Shown here: positions 12,601 to 27,600 of the stretch, piece by piece
How the letters are laid out: every line of letters begins with the position of its first letter
Position numbering within the stretch: the first letter of the stretch is position 1
The notes under the pieces: generated by a model
Seen by the model: only the letters and a program-made list of their open reading frames with translations
What the model was told of the DNA's origin: nothing
Databases searched by the model: none
NCBI GenBank assembly: GCA_030544235.1
Contig: CM060478.1
Coordinates: forward strand, 20,069,727 to 20,133,726
Length of the DNA: 64,000 nucleotides
Direction: 5' to 3'
From: Lepturacanthus savala
Taxonomy: Eukaryota; Chordata; Actinopteri; Scombriformes; Trichiuridae
Position numbers and translations under genes: made by a program

Positions 12601-15600
12601 CCTGCTTTCATGCCTTTACTTAAGCGAGACAGATTAATATTAAAGCCAGGTTTATGCCGCTTCGCCAGCTGTGAAGACTACAAGAGGCATAAAAGAACTA
12701 CATTTCCCAGGTTGTTAATAAAAAGAGCGGGAGAACATGATGTTTTGACACCAGGGTTCTGACGTCCATCCCCCCAGTGCAGCTCTCAGCTGATTCAACA
12801 TGGAGCTAATGAAAGGACCTCAGGGAGCTGTAGCAAAACATGAATACACATGCAATGCAACAACTCTGTGGGTTAAGCACACATGCTTTTAACCACACAA
12901 ATACACATATTACAGTAAAATAAAGTGATCAGGACAAATTTATTATGTTTAGTAAAGGGGCAAGAATTAGTTGAATGATAATTGATTAATCTTTTTTTAG
13001 AAAAAAAAACATTGTACAGTGGTTGCAGCTTCTAAAATGAAGTTTTTCTGTCCCACACATGATATTAAACTTCTTTGGTTTTTGGACTTTTGATCGGTCA
13101 AAAAAAATAAAACAAAAATCTACAGGTGTCTTTTTGAGCTATAAGAAACTATAATGGCTATAATTGATTAATCAAAATTAATTGATTAATCAATAATGAA
13201 TATAATCTTATCTATAACTCAATCAAATTGTCTAACCCTTTCAGGACAAATGATATATACAACCTTTATCAGAAATCCCATAATTATCAAGGATCAGACA
13301 CTAGAAGAGGTTAGTAAATTCACTTTATAGCTGTGGTTGGTGTCATAGAAGAAGAAATAAGAATAAAGAAGAATAAAGCAAGAACACCATCTGAAAATTC
13401 TAAAATATTTCACTATATCCAAAAATATTTCACTCAGCAAAAAAAATCTCAAAATCTTCAACGACAACTCTAAGTCCAAATCCCTGTATGGATTGAAAAT
13501 CTGGAAGACCACCACTCACACCACAGACTGCAGTCATTCACTAAACGCTGTATGAGACGCCTCCTCAGGATCTACTGGCCAAACACAAATCAACAACACA
13601 CCAACCTGAGGGAATGCACCAAACAACAAGCGATAGAAGTACAACTGCAAATTTGGAGGTGGAGATGGACAGGTCTTACCCGAAAACAAAACTGCAATAA
13701 ACAAACAGGCACTTACATGAACCCACAACATAAACGGAGGAGACGAAGACCCAGAATGGCTTTAAGAAAGCGCACAGAGTAACAGATCAAGACAAGTGAA
13801 CTGATGTGGCAACGGCTGAAGAAGATGGCTCAGGAGGGCTGTATTCATGGGTTCATGTATGGCCTATATTAATACAAAGGAATACAAAGACTTAAGTCAA
13901 TTTATATTTATGATATTAATACATCATCATACATCATTCCCTGGAAGATTTTGAGAAAATCACAAGTCGGGGCTGAGAATCTTTCTTTTTGGCCAACCAT
14001 GTGATTTAAAACCTGACAAAAACAATCATGCAGAAACAAGTCTGATAAAATCAGCAATATCAAAAGCAGCTGTATAAATTGAATGTCTCATGCGGCTGAC
14101 AAATGCATACTATCTCACAGTATTCATCAAATCACACACCCTTCTTACTCACACATACACCATTTCAGATACCAGCACGGTCATTCGAATCTAAAAATAC
14201 AATTTTAAAGTCAATACAATAAAGAAAACAATGAATGCAGCACAATCAATAGCACTCAGTGAGATGGGCTGATTTTATGCATTAAGCCTCACTTGGATGG
14301 ACAGGATGTTTCTACAAGTGTATCACCTTGCAGCTGACATGTAGCTGGCTGTAATGGGGTTGAGATCTAAATAAAAACGGACAAAAGCCAACAATTAAGT
14401 CTCCCAGTGAACTGCTCTGGCACAACTTATATGCAAGTTGGCTTGAGAACAGAAGAACGCAATGTCTGAGAAACCTTTTGACTGCTTCTTCAAGACAACA
14501 GTGCTATCTAATCACAAAGTCAGGATTTGGAAAGTATACAGCTACAGAAGAACAGTCTGTCTTCTTTATGTGATCTTTCATATCAACACTGCCGGGGATG
14601 CAGCCTGATCTTTCAACACTGAATTTCTTATCTATGTTAAAAAGAAAACTGAGATTATTGAAATGGAAAAGACGAATATGCCTCCTACGTCTTGCTTTTG
14701 GGATAGTCTATCATGTGAGATCACTTGTTAACCTAATAATGACTTCTTCTGCACTCTGTAAAAATAGATGTGGTGTCTGAGCTGAAGTGATAAATCTTTT
14801 TTTTCGTACTAGCTGGTTAACCTACAAATTGTATCTGTGTTTCTAAATTATAAACACCAATTATTTTCTCTGATTATAGACAAAATGATTTGATGGTGTG
14901 GATTTCCTTCAAGTTATAATCCTTAAGATTTCCATGTACTCACACCCTGTTTTTTTATACCATTTATGGAAAGCATATTTTTTATAATAACCATTTATGG
15001 TATTTATATTCTGTAATTACCTCTATAATGATAAAATGAAAAAAACTTTATAGAGCAGTTTTGAAACTGTTAGATGTGCTTCACACAGTCATAAAATCAA
15101 GATTTAATAGAAAACCGATAAGTGGTGTCTGAAACCAATACATCTTTATAGGAGATAAAATACAGTTCAAACTCAAGTAAAAGTGTACTAGGATAGATGG
15201 GTAGCCATAGGTAGTCTTGGTTTTCACATCACAGTTGTGCCTTCAGAGGAATCAGAGTAATGGCTATTTTGAAGAAACTAGAATATAAAACATGTTTTCA
15301 GTTATTTCACCTTTTTTGTTAAATACATAGCACCATAAACATGTGTCCATTCTTAGATTTGATGTCTTCAGTGAGAATCTACAATGTAAATAGTCATGAA
15401 AATAAAGAAAACACATTGAATGAGAAGGTGCGTCCAAACTTTTGGCCTGGACTGTATATACTTTAAGAAGGGACTTAAAAGAGATCATGGACTCAGCCAA
15501 CCTGATTTCCTTGGGGGGATTGTCCCAGAGCCTTTATGCCCTGACTGCAAATGCTCTGTCCCTTTTAGTTAGCAGCCAGGCCTCTAAAAGAGACAAAAGA

Positions 15601-18600
15601 CCTCTGCCTGAGGATCTCAAAGTAAATACCGGCTTGTACAGCACTAAGAGGCCTGCAATTTACAGTAGCAGAGAGAGAGGCCTCCAACAGTCTTAAAAGT
15701 AATCAGTAAACTCTTAAATCCTTTCTTAAACATGCTGGAAGTGACTGCAAAGAGGTTAAAACATGAGTGATGTGACCACATCTCTTAGTTCTAGTTAAAA
15801 TTCTGGCCGCTGGGTTCTGTAGAGTCTGGAGTAGATCAATAGATTTTTGGGTTCAGGCAACTAAAAAGGCTGTTGCAATAATCCAGGCATGATGATAGTA
15901 AGGCATGTAGTAAGGTCTTTGTGTCTTCAAACACAAAAATAGACCATATTTTTAAAATATTTCAAAGATTATAAAAACAAGATTGCACAAGCATTGTGGT
16001 GTGCTGCTCAAAACTTCAATTACTGTCAAACGAGATGCCAAGATTCCTTGCTACAGGCTTGACATGTTCCAATTGGGAACCAGCAGATGGCAGAATTTGT
16101 TTCGTCATGTTCTGGAACCAAATGATAAGGATCTTTTTTCATTTAGTTCAGCTGAAGAACATTTTTTGACACCACGAAGGCCGTTAAGTGCACTCAGCAT
16201 TCCAGGGTCTGTGGATCTGACAGACAGGTACATCTGTGTATCATCAGCATAACAATGGAAAGAGACACCATGTCTATGAATGTTGTGCCAAAGGGAAAGC
16301 ATGTATAAGGGAAATAAAATTGGTCCCAAAATCACCCCCTGAGGCACACCATACTGAACAGTCATTCACTGAGTCACAGAACCTCCTAATCAGCAGGTGG
16401 GTTGAAAGCCATTCTAAAGCTATACCAGATATCCCAACCCAGTGCCTCAATCTAACAGGATGCTGTGATGGATTGTGTCAAGGGACTGAGGAAGGACTGT
16501 TTTTTAATATAAAAAAGGCAACTTGGAAATTGGTCTATAGCTTGGATGGAGGGAAGGTTCTTGCCCAGAGTTCTTTTCTTCTTTTTAAGTGGGTTTACAC
16601 AGGCAGTTTTGAAATAACCAGAGACACAACCATTAGACAAGTAACTATTAAATACAGAACCAGGCCTGACAAATTACATTAATTTTAGTAAAAGCATTGT
16701 TGGTATTATATCAAGAGGGCTGGACACTCACATGATGAAGTTGGACAAGGTAATGAGAAATAATTAGCTCTTGGTCTTGTTCCAGGACATCAGAGTAACT
16801 TACACTTAAACTTTATTTATCATTAGCTCACAGTTTTTCAGGTAATGCAGCATTAGTGTTAAAAATGTTTATATTATTGATATCAACTTCATTGTTTACC
16901 ATTTTAACACAGGATCCAAGCTGTGCTACTGCTAACACAAACTGACCATTTCCTGCTGCTGCTATAGGAATTCAAACAATTAAACAAGCCACCATGGTAT
17001 GCAACAACAGATGCTACAGCAGGGGAAACTACACAGGGCTTAATTCACTGGTATCTAGGTTAGTAAGTTAAAAGTGCAATACGTTAGCAGGATAGAATGC
17101 AACTCAGCCGCTGGAGAATTGGAGAAGTTATGATGCTGACTGTGAACATTAAAAATGTGTCTAGAAAATATAACAGTCATGTTCAGCATTTAAACAGCAG
17201 ATCAGTAAATAGTGCAGCAATAATTAATGTTGAAGAGTTGGTGTAAACAACTGTACTTAGTTGTTTGATTGAAATCATCAATCAAATATCACATTTATTT
17301 TTTCTCTAAAGCACTTTGATCAACATCTTTTTAAATTTGCTCTACATATAAATTTCCGTGACTGATTTACCTTGCTTTTGTGGAAAAAAATCCTTGTGCC
17401 ATGAACTCACCTAGCAATTGCAATTACTGAATTAATTATTACAACAGGTGTTGGTTTAGTTGCTATACAGCAGATACACCAGTTTTACACCAGTGCTTTT
17501 CTTGCATTTCTGACATAGTTACTGCTTAGGAGTGTTGTAGTAGTTGTAGTATTATAACTACACTCCAGTAGCCACAGACCGTTCTCCAGAAACACAAAGA
17601 ATTACAACTATAAGGCCACAAAATTGAACACCTGACACCGTAGTTCTTTATTGAGCTGAAAGCACCCCCTTTCAGGCAAACAATGACGAAAGCATGCCAC
17701 GGAAACTCGACTAGCTGAATCTGAGGTCACACAAATGAGATTAAAGTTGTAGTAATATTCCGTGGCCTAAACCGTTTTCACTATCATCTCCATGTCCAGG
17801 AAGCTGTTGTTGGTATCATGTTTGGGTTATCATCTCCTCCTTATCTTCCTTGTGTGAATTCAGCCAAGTTATTACACAACTCTGTACATTCCTGGTGCCT
17901 GGTATCCCATTTAGATCCCCCGCGAAGCAAAGGGAGTTTGTCTCACTTGCAGCAGGCTGAGAGTTGCACTGTAAACATTACGTTGTGCTGTTGGGAAATC
18001 ACCGACATTTCCATAGCTTCATACATCCTTGCTGACATGAGAAAAATCTGTGCAGGATTTTAGCGATGGAAAATTCTTTGTTTCTCAGTTGCTGTACTTG
18101 ATTACTCAACCTTTGAATGATCTCCACTGATATGTCCAATCAGATGCACTTTATGCATAACTGAATAGCTCATAGGAAACGTGCATAATTAAGTTGAAGT
18201 CTTTTCTCTCCTTTTTTTTTTTTTTTTTTTTTAAATACAAGCCTACAGACTAACTTCAGCAAAATGAGATTTCCTTTTCTTCTTTTTTTTCTCCCCACCC
18301 CCTCTCTCTTGTGGATAATATTCAGCCTATGACCAGGACTTGAGCCAAATGGGTACTCCTATAACAAAACCATTTACATGGCTCCAACTATTAAATGCTA
18401 GAGGGCTTTTAATTTGAAATAACGGATACAGGAAGTGATGACATTCAGCGGACCAAAGACGTTACACCATAGGTCAGCCGTGGCTTAACTGCATCACTCA
18501 GTTAGGGACAGACCTTGTCGTTTATAGGGATGGCCCCACTGTTGCGGTCAAGCCAAAAAATGCTTTTTCTCCGATCAAGGCAAGTGGAGAAAGGGCAGAT

Positions 18601-21600
18601 TGTACTAGATGTTGAATGAGGAGAGAGAACAACAAACCAAACCCTGAGGTTCTCCAAAGATAAACACTGAGAGCTTTTTGGAAGGGGGGGTGGTTTAAGA
18701 CTGGGTGGTGTGTATATGGATGTGTGCCTGCATATGTGTGTGTGTGCACGCGCGCAGAGTACACATGCGTGCAGGATAAGTCAGGGTCCCCCCCACCACA
18801 AGTAACATTTCTAAAATAGCAACCGCAAACCAGACAGAATGTAAATCTGCACTTTGAAAAGGGTTGAAGAAAGAGCTTTGAGGGACATAGAAAAAACAGG
18901 TATTCATTTCAGCCCATTTACAGTTCCAGGAGCCTAGAAATGGGTCACGGCACTCCAGCTCCACTCGGACTGCTGAAATAGGACTCCTGGTTTTATTTTC
19001 TTGAGTAATGAATTACAGGTTTTTCCGCCGACTGAAGCTCAATTATATTGCAGCTCCTGAAAGCTTCATCATGTCCAGGATGAAGGAATTCAATGCATAA
19101 GCAAAGCTGAATAGAATTGTTTAATTGTATCAGCATGTTTGAGTAAAATCTGAACGAAAGAAAAGAGTGAGAAGTTGGCTACAAGCGACTGAACAAAGCC
19201 CGGCAAAGTGCAGAATTAGGTGCTGAAATCAGCTGGAGTATTTAAATGGTACACCGGTTGTTTTGATGTGCCTTTACTTTCCATATTGCTTAGATTAAGA
19301 ATTGGTGTGTTGCAAAATCAAGTAGAGATTTTGTCAGAGCAGGTGTGCTTGATTTTTCTTGCCTAACACTTCGAGCAGCACAAACAAAGTACAAATTCCA
19401 CAGACCAATTTCTTATGAGATATACTCACAAGTATGCTTATGTTATTTCTAAAAGGCAGTATCACAGGCTATTGAAAACCACAGATCTCCATATTTGCAG
19501 CTTTTTAAAGATCGAGGGGCATTTAGCAGCCTCTTCCAGAACAGACATGGAAAAAAATATATTCATAAGTATGTTTCAGTTAGTATTTAATTCATATCAA
19601 ATTGTTGTGTTGTTATAATCTTCGATCGAGCCGTTATATTCTCCTATGACCAAAACTACATACGTACTATTAAACCAGTCCCCCCCCCCTTTCCTTTTTT
19701 TTTTGGAGATACACATTTTTAATTGTACAATATGGCAGTTCTTCTTAAAAAAGTTGCAAATATACACACTATAAAAAATTATATTCACTCTTTACTCCAA
19801 ATACCCGACATCATCAAGGAGGACTCTAAACACAATGAAGAATGAACTGCTGGAACCTAACAAACCAATTCCTCAGGCTGAAAATATAAATATTTAACAC
19901 ACAATTCTTCTCACATCCTCTTCCTTGGGTTTACTGTGAGCCATTCATCACACCCCCTTTCTCAACTGCTTGTATTCACATACCATGGCATTAGTTAAAC
20001 TATTATATATACAATCAATATTTCCTGAACAAAAGGTTAATCCTACCCTCTCCCTCAAATTGACAACTCAACAATCTTGCCATTTCACAGGTCAACCAGA
20101 CTGAACTATGTGTGAGGCAAATGAGGGGATACGTAGCTATTTCTGACAGAAGTGAACAACTTAAATGGATGGAAATCTGCCTTGTTGAAAAGAACAGGAA
20201 CCTTTTAAGTCTGGCAAGATCAACTGTGGTCCACAACTACAAAATAAAACTGTTTTAGTGCAGCCACAACCGGACCACACATTTTGTACTGAATCCATTA
20301 GTCCTAAATTACATCACAATATTTCTTACTGACCAATGACAATCTCTGAGGGAATAAATGATTTTCACATTTAGACATTAGAGAAGATGTTTCCTTTGTC
20401 CATTCATTTGTTCTGTGTAAGGCTTATTTCTTTCCAACCTAACTGCTTATACATCTTTTCTTTCACTGTACAATAATAGAATGGAATTGTGGGTTGTTCT
20501 GTATAGTTATACAGCCCTGCTATCACCTGTTAGCCCCAAAAACTGAATACTACAAGACAGAAAAAGACCTTAAAATGATGTTTGTGTTTGTGTTTTCCCT
20601 AACATTGTTTGTCTGGGTTTAGTTAGGTTAGGAGGTTAGAGTGACAATTTTTTTTAGTATAAGGATAGACCATAAGACCAGGGAAAGTCCACAGAGGATA
20701 TGATGGAAGGTGGAACAACAGACCAGTGTTTGAACACTCAAGAGGAAGCAATAGAAAGGAGAGAGAGAGGGGGGGGGAGAGAGGGAGAGAGAGAGAAGAA
20801 AAAGCCTGCAGCACATTCCCCACAAGACACTCACTTCCTGTCTGAGAGTCTTACTCAGCACCCAGGAGGAAGAGGAGGATGAGGCCCTAACACATACTCC
20901 CCTCATTATGTGGTATGGAAGCCAGCGAAATAATCCTCTAAACAAGAAAAGGGGAAAATATAGAAAAATATAATCATCATACATGCTAGAGGGCCTTTTT
21001 TTCTTCTCAGGCCTTCAAAATAATATATTCTTATTCTGTGCAGAATCTGTGACCTACAAATTAAAGTGGCTCTATTTTGCCAATTTCACAGTTTGATATT
21101 TAAACATTTGTGGTCTAACTGTACAAATTAGCATGCTTTTATGGCCCAAAACCTTCTAATTATACCTGTAGCAGCAATGCACTCGATCTAAAAACCCCTG
21201 TTTCCCCTCTCCCCCTCCCTACTGAAATGCTCATTCTGTTGTTATTGGCCTAGCTCTATTGGAAATGTCACACCCCTCAGAGCATTTGTTGCTCAGAGAA
21301 ACAGAAGCCAAGTACATTCACTCTGGATGGAGGGGGCAGCGACACGGATCCAGGGACCATTACTTTAACTTCCACTCCTGTTGTGACATCACGACTGGAG
21401 CAATTTTCTAAATGGCTTGTGTTCAACAATGCTACAGAGGAGTCCACACCACGACAGAATGAGTGGGTGGTTTTATTTCACAGTTTGTGTGTTAGCAGGA
21501 ACACCGGAGGACCTAAATATTTACACAATGGAAATGTGCAGTTTTTCATAATAAGGCCTTTCTATAATTTTTTACACAAAGGATAGAAAATATGGTAGCA

Positions 21601-24600
21601 AGACCTAGTGCATAATATTATACTGAAAGCATCACTACATACTGAAAATGCATAAGTAAAGCTCATTCTAATTTCTCATCGCCAAAGGCAACAGTGTTTT
21701 TTTCCTATTCTGAGACAAAGCTTCCCAATAATAGTCTGTGGTTTAGGAGCAGGAGCACAAATTAGTTCAATGAAGAAAATGATTCACTTAGTTTAATTGT
21801 AGGCTGTTGCAGTTACTCAGCAAACATGTTGTTACTATGTGTGCACACACATTGGCGCTCCAGCAGGCTGCTTACTGAACAGTCATCATTACTAGTCTGA
21901 GCTGGGAAATCCACAGAGCTCCTAAAAAGATTGCCCACATGCAGAAGATTACATTGGTAATGTATGTGTAATGCTTAAAAAAAAGGCCATGAAAAACCTT
22001 GTTGCACATGCAGACACACTCAAGTTTGGTTAATGGGGTTTAAGAAAATGTCACATATTTCCCACATTTACCCCTGGTCTCTTAACTTTGAACCAAATCT
22101 AAAAAAGAAAAGAGAAAAAAAGCACAAAAGTTGTCTTACACGGTTCACTGTACACATAAAACTATCTTTCAAGCTTTCATGCCTGTGTCAAGGTCTCCAA
22201 GCCATTAACTTGGGAGTTCTATTCTAGGGTGCCAACAGTAGAACAGTAAACGCAGATGGCTGTCAGAGTGCGATTTCGCTGTCAGTTTACACTATTTACT
22301 GATCTAAGCCCAAGAACCTATGTGCCTGCCAGTTCAAGAGACAGTAAAGTTGTAATTGCTGAGCGCTAAGTAATTTCCATTTTCTCCCGATGCAGAGTGT
22401 GCCAAGCGGGGGAGTGAAACAGTAAAACATGGCCGATCCAAATAAAGAGTAGTTTTAAGTGTACGCTGGGATTTCACGTCAGCATGGAGACATGGAGAAT
22501 CACTAATATATTTTAGTGGGCAAAGACAGCTTCTCAGTCCTTTTTGTTCTCTTTTATGTCCCACTCCGATGCCTCTCTTTTACTTTCCGATTACAGCGAG
22601 GTTTATTATTTAGGAAAACATTTTCACATTCTTGCCAAATACAATAGTCATTATGGGCCAACTACATTTCTAGTATATTTAAGTAAATCTACTTTTTCTG
22701 GCTCTACAATTATGTTGGTCAATTTAAAAAAAAAAAAAATTAAGTAAGTATACCAAAATTGAACAGGTTCCAGCTTTTAAGATGTGCTGCTTTTTTTGTT
22801 TTATATCAATGCCGGTCCAACAAACAAAAACAAATTGACAGATTAATCAATAGTAAAAAAAAAAAAAAAAAAAATCACTTGGTGAATAAAATACAGGGAT
22901 AAACAGATGACGTGGAGTAAAATAAATCAGTTAAATAGTATTTGGTTGTAGTGTTTTAAGACAATTGTGTTAGTGAAAGACAACTTTCTGAAAAAAAAAG
23001 ATATTATTCACCCAGAGGGAGAAATCAGAGCAGAGAGATTTCACAGCTTTTCTATGAGGCAACACATCCCACAAAAATCTGTGTACATGTAACACAACTT
23101 CATTCTAATTGCACCAAAGTAGTAGGTCACAGACGTGTTTATTGCAAAACTGTAATAGACTACATTCTTAGGAAGTAAGTGGTAAAAGCATGCAGTCTGG
23201 TGTCAGGGTTATTTGCTGTAAATACATGCACACATATTGTAACCTGTGTCACATCACTATTCCTATTCCTATTTACTAATAATACTTTTTATCAGAACAA
23301 TGGCAATGATAAAACAGCAAAGGTAACTGATGTAAAGTAGAAGTATTTAGAGATTTATCAGTCAGATATGGGCTGGTTATAATGGACATCAGATAATTGA
23401 TCAATACATCCTTATTATTAAATATATTGAATTAAAATTTGATTGGACTGTATTAATTCCATATATATTATAACTCAAGTTCTATTGTGGTTAAATTTAG
23501 ACAGAACAATCACTTAATGAATCAATGAAATATTATTATTATCATTATTATTATTAAAGCCATTTCATGAATATGTCAGTTCAGTTTCTAATCTAAATCT
23601 ATTCTTTTTTTGTTTTCCATTTTATATCATCATAACTGCACATCTTTTAGTTTTGGAATTTTGGTCATATAAAACAAGATATTTAAGTGTTTCAAATTAA
23701 TGAGCATTTTAAAACAAATATTATTAATTTGGCCTTTTATAGAACAAGTGATCAAGAATATAAGATAAACCGATAAACATAGTCACAGTTTGATCGCTAC
23801 ATTCAATTATTTACAGTCATAATGTTGTCCATCGCTGGGGATAAAAAAAAAAACAAACCCTCTACATGTAGTCGTCTTTCACTCAAAACAACTGATGGAT
23901 GTGTAAGACAGAGATGTCTTGTCCACTTAGTAAAGAGTGAATGTTTAGCAATACTGTAGACAAGCAAGTGTTCATTTTTCCTTTGCCTCAAAACCTCACA
24001 GCAGTTAGTCACATAACCATCATATAATAGATATAATATTTTATAAAAGAGGTGGGTGTAAATGCCATTTTCAAAGTACTGAAATCTAAAGGTTTCCAGC
24101 TAAAAGTTGCATTTTTTTGTCCCTGCAATATTATCTGAAGTTGTAACACCTTCATTATCTAACTTTGTGGACTGGGTTATTGCAGCAAACTGGTGCAAAC
24201 ATGAAAACAAACATACTAGCACAAAACATTAAATCAAAACACATAATACTGAGGTGATTAATTATTGTTGTTTGGGAAGTGTCTGCATTGGAGTGCTTTG
24301 CCAAGAGTCATACATGCTTAATTTTCCTGGACGGAGAAGCCAGAAATCCAGAGTCACAGACAATATAACACTGAGCGAAAATATACTGGATTTCCCATAA
24401 AATTATTTCATTATAGTCCAAACTTCAGCCTCCAGAACATGATGTACTGTGTCAAAATCTACAGCTCATCCAATCAAAACACAGCCAGATGTTACACAGC
24501 TCTGACCCAATTGGATGAGACAAAAAGAGCTATTCATTAGGACTTGAACATACCCCTATGGCTACAGAACAAAAAGAGATGTGAATCTCTGATTCACTGA

Positions 24601-27600
24601 GATGAAACAAATCTAGACTATGATTGTGGCTCTGTGTCGTCATCTGTGCCGTTATATGAAAAGTAAAAGATGCTGCTAGTCTGCTTTTAGATAATCAGGC
24701 TGCATACAACATGACCCAGACACCCTAGATTCTTCCCGAAGACCAGAGGTCAAAGGTTAAAGCAGTTTGCCGGTTGACATAGCGTGATCCCTAAACCTGA
24801 AACTACAAATGACCAGACATACCAGGACAAAGAGGAACACAGCGGCCCTTTTTCTATCCTACATCCCGGCTGCAATGTCAACATGAGCAATGTCAGCCGC
24901 GATGTCATAAGGCAGCAATTGGGAAACAAGATGTTGGCAGAGCTACGAGACCAAACTATGAAACTGTGAAGATCCAGTTGACCGGATAGTTTACGCATAA
25001 CTTACGCACAGACAAACACATTTAAGCACACAGAGTGACGTGGCGCATAGTATGTCCGGGACACTGGGATTTAGGGCCGGTCTCTGGTTAAGTTGTTTTC
25101 CTGGAAGAGTTAGGGATGACATGGAGCATTTAGGAATGTACCGAGCAGCGAGGCAGCAACTGGGACATTCTCAAGGAGAACTGTTCGTGCATGTGGCTGT
25201 GTGTATAGAATAATGGATGAACTCGCTTCAATACAAGCTGCTCACTGAAGACTACTCTATGAATTGGGTAGAACAGGACAACACCTTTCACCAAATAACA
25301 GTGAGATAATTTAGAGGCATGCTCATCAGCAGTATGACTATAGACGTTTATGTTCTGCCTGGGGTCCTGTTTGGGTGCTTCTTGGCCGTTTGTCGACTTT
25401 CTGTCTTCTTGTGGAATTGATAAAGATTCCATAACTGTTACCTAATGCTATAATAACACTTGTGTTTTGAAACATTTGATGAATTACTTCAATCTCAGAG
25501 TTTCCAGGGACCTCTCAATAGGGACTGCCTGTTCTCTCTTTATGAACTAGTCATTGCTTGGTTAACTGTTCACTGTTGTTGCACTACATTAGAAGAGATC
25601 ACAGACAGTGTTCATTTTTATTCCCAAAACGAGTAATTAGCGGTCATTAAATATTACTTATGTAAAGTCTGAAGCTAGTTGCTACTGTACATGTTTGTGC
25701 AAGTGAGCCAAAGCTGTTGCATCAGTCATTTTTGAATGCAAGCCATTTTACTAAGGATTTATTGTACTTGGATGTTCAGGTCAATTTTGGTTTAGTCTAC
25801 GAACAAATAGACTGTGTGGGAGTTTATGTATCAAGAGCTCGTGGTGGGAGCATATTACTAATCAGTACAGCACAACCATCATTTACGTTACTATCTCTTA
25901 GGTCATTGACCAAGTCAACTTTCTGTCCCGTCTCTAGTATTAGGCAACAAGCCAGTCAATTTAAGTGTAAATTTAGCCTATTCCTCTGAGGTCATCATAC
26001 CACTTCTTTAACTAAAAAATAACTAGAAACCTCACTAATGAACAATTATACGCCTACATCAAACTTCCGACTTTAGGTAAAGTCACTGAAAAAGCTGTTC
26101 TTTAACAGCTCAACAATTTCTTGGCAGTATACAACTATTTTGATGTCTTCCAGTCAGGATTTCGACCGCACACCGAGACTGCTCTTGTTAAACTCTTTGA
26201 TGACATGGACTTGAACAAAAGACAGTGGGAAAAAGACAGTTTCAAACTTATTGGATCTCAGCGGTGCATTCGAAAAAGCTGACCACAACATACTACTAGA
26301 CCAACTGGAAAGCTGTGTGGGACTTTCTTGCACAGTACTAAACTAATTTGAATCATACTTATAGGACAGGGATTATTTTGTGTTAATAGGTAATTAACAT
26401 CTGTGCAGACAACAATTACATGTGGAGTTCCTCAAGGTTCCATTATGGGGCCTCTTCTGTTCAACACCTACATGCTCCCACTATCTCGGATTATAGAAAA
26501 CAACTACATATGTTACTATAATTATGCAGACAGCCCACAAATTTACATAACCATACCATCAGGGGACTATAATCCCATACAAACACTGAGTAAGTGATAC
26601 AAACAAATCAACTATTGGAAGAACCAGAATTGTCTTCAATTAAACAAAAACAGTAGTTGTTTTTGAGCCAAGAAAGAATAATTGAAAGTCAACGGTTGGC
26701 TCCTTGTCTATGTATTTATCTTCAGTAGTCCTGACTTCAGTAACGGTATCTTTACAGGTGTCTATCTTTTCAAATTGTAGCAGCTGATCCTATCACTTCA
26801 GGTTTTTTCTCGAATACTGTGTTTAGTTTATAAAGCAATGCATGGTTTATGGCCAAAATACCTTTCTGATCTTCTGCTTCATAATAAACCATTCAGACCA
26901 TTCAAGTCATCTGGGACAGGTCTGCTTATTGTCCCCAGATTCAAAACTAAACATGGAAAGGTAGCGTTCATTTTTTATGCTGCACATATCTGGGACAAAC
27001 TCCCAGAAAAACGCAGCTCTGCTGCAACTCTGTTCTTTAAGATAAAGACTTCTCTGTATGCTGCTACCTTAATTTAATCAAATAATAAATCAATAATAAT
27101 AAACTCAATAATCTATAAGATATACTTTTATATATAATCAATAATATACTTTTGTTCTCATATTTAATCTCATTAAAGTGTACATTTATTTCTAATAATT
27201 ACTTTTATTTTCATTTAAATTATTTTTTTTGCTTTAATGTTTTAATATTTAATGTAAGGCACTTTGAATTGCGTTGTTGTGTAAAAATTGTTACACAAAT
27301 CAACTTTACCCAGCCTTATTCTGCATGTAATAACACTAATTGAAAACCCAATGCTAATTGGCTCCGCACAATTGCCTTAATTGATTCCTTCCGGATCCCT
27401 CAAACGCCATGCTCAGGTTTCGTGACTGTGCTAGCAAGGTATCCTACAATTCTAACTTCGTGTAATCGCAAGTTACGCAATTAAAGTGGAACTTTACACG
27501 TGTGAGATGCATGGTTTCCAGTGATTTAGTTGCCGCAGGCCTAATGGTAAAGTCCGCCCCTACTAAAATAAGCACAGGGCCGTCAGAGGGTTGCTAAAGT

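Noticed and set aside
16236..16682. 148-codon plus-strand open frame
   Set aside because: It is antisense to the reverse transcriptase fragment of a LINE on the minus strand.
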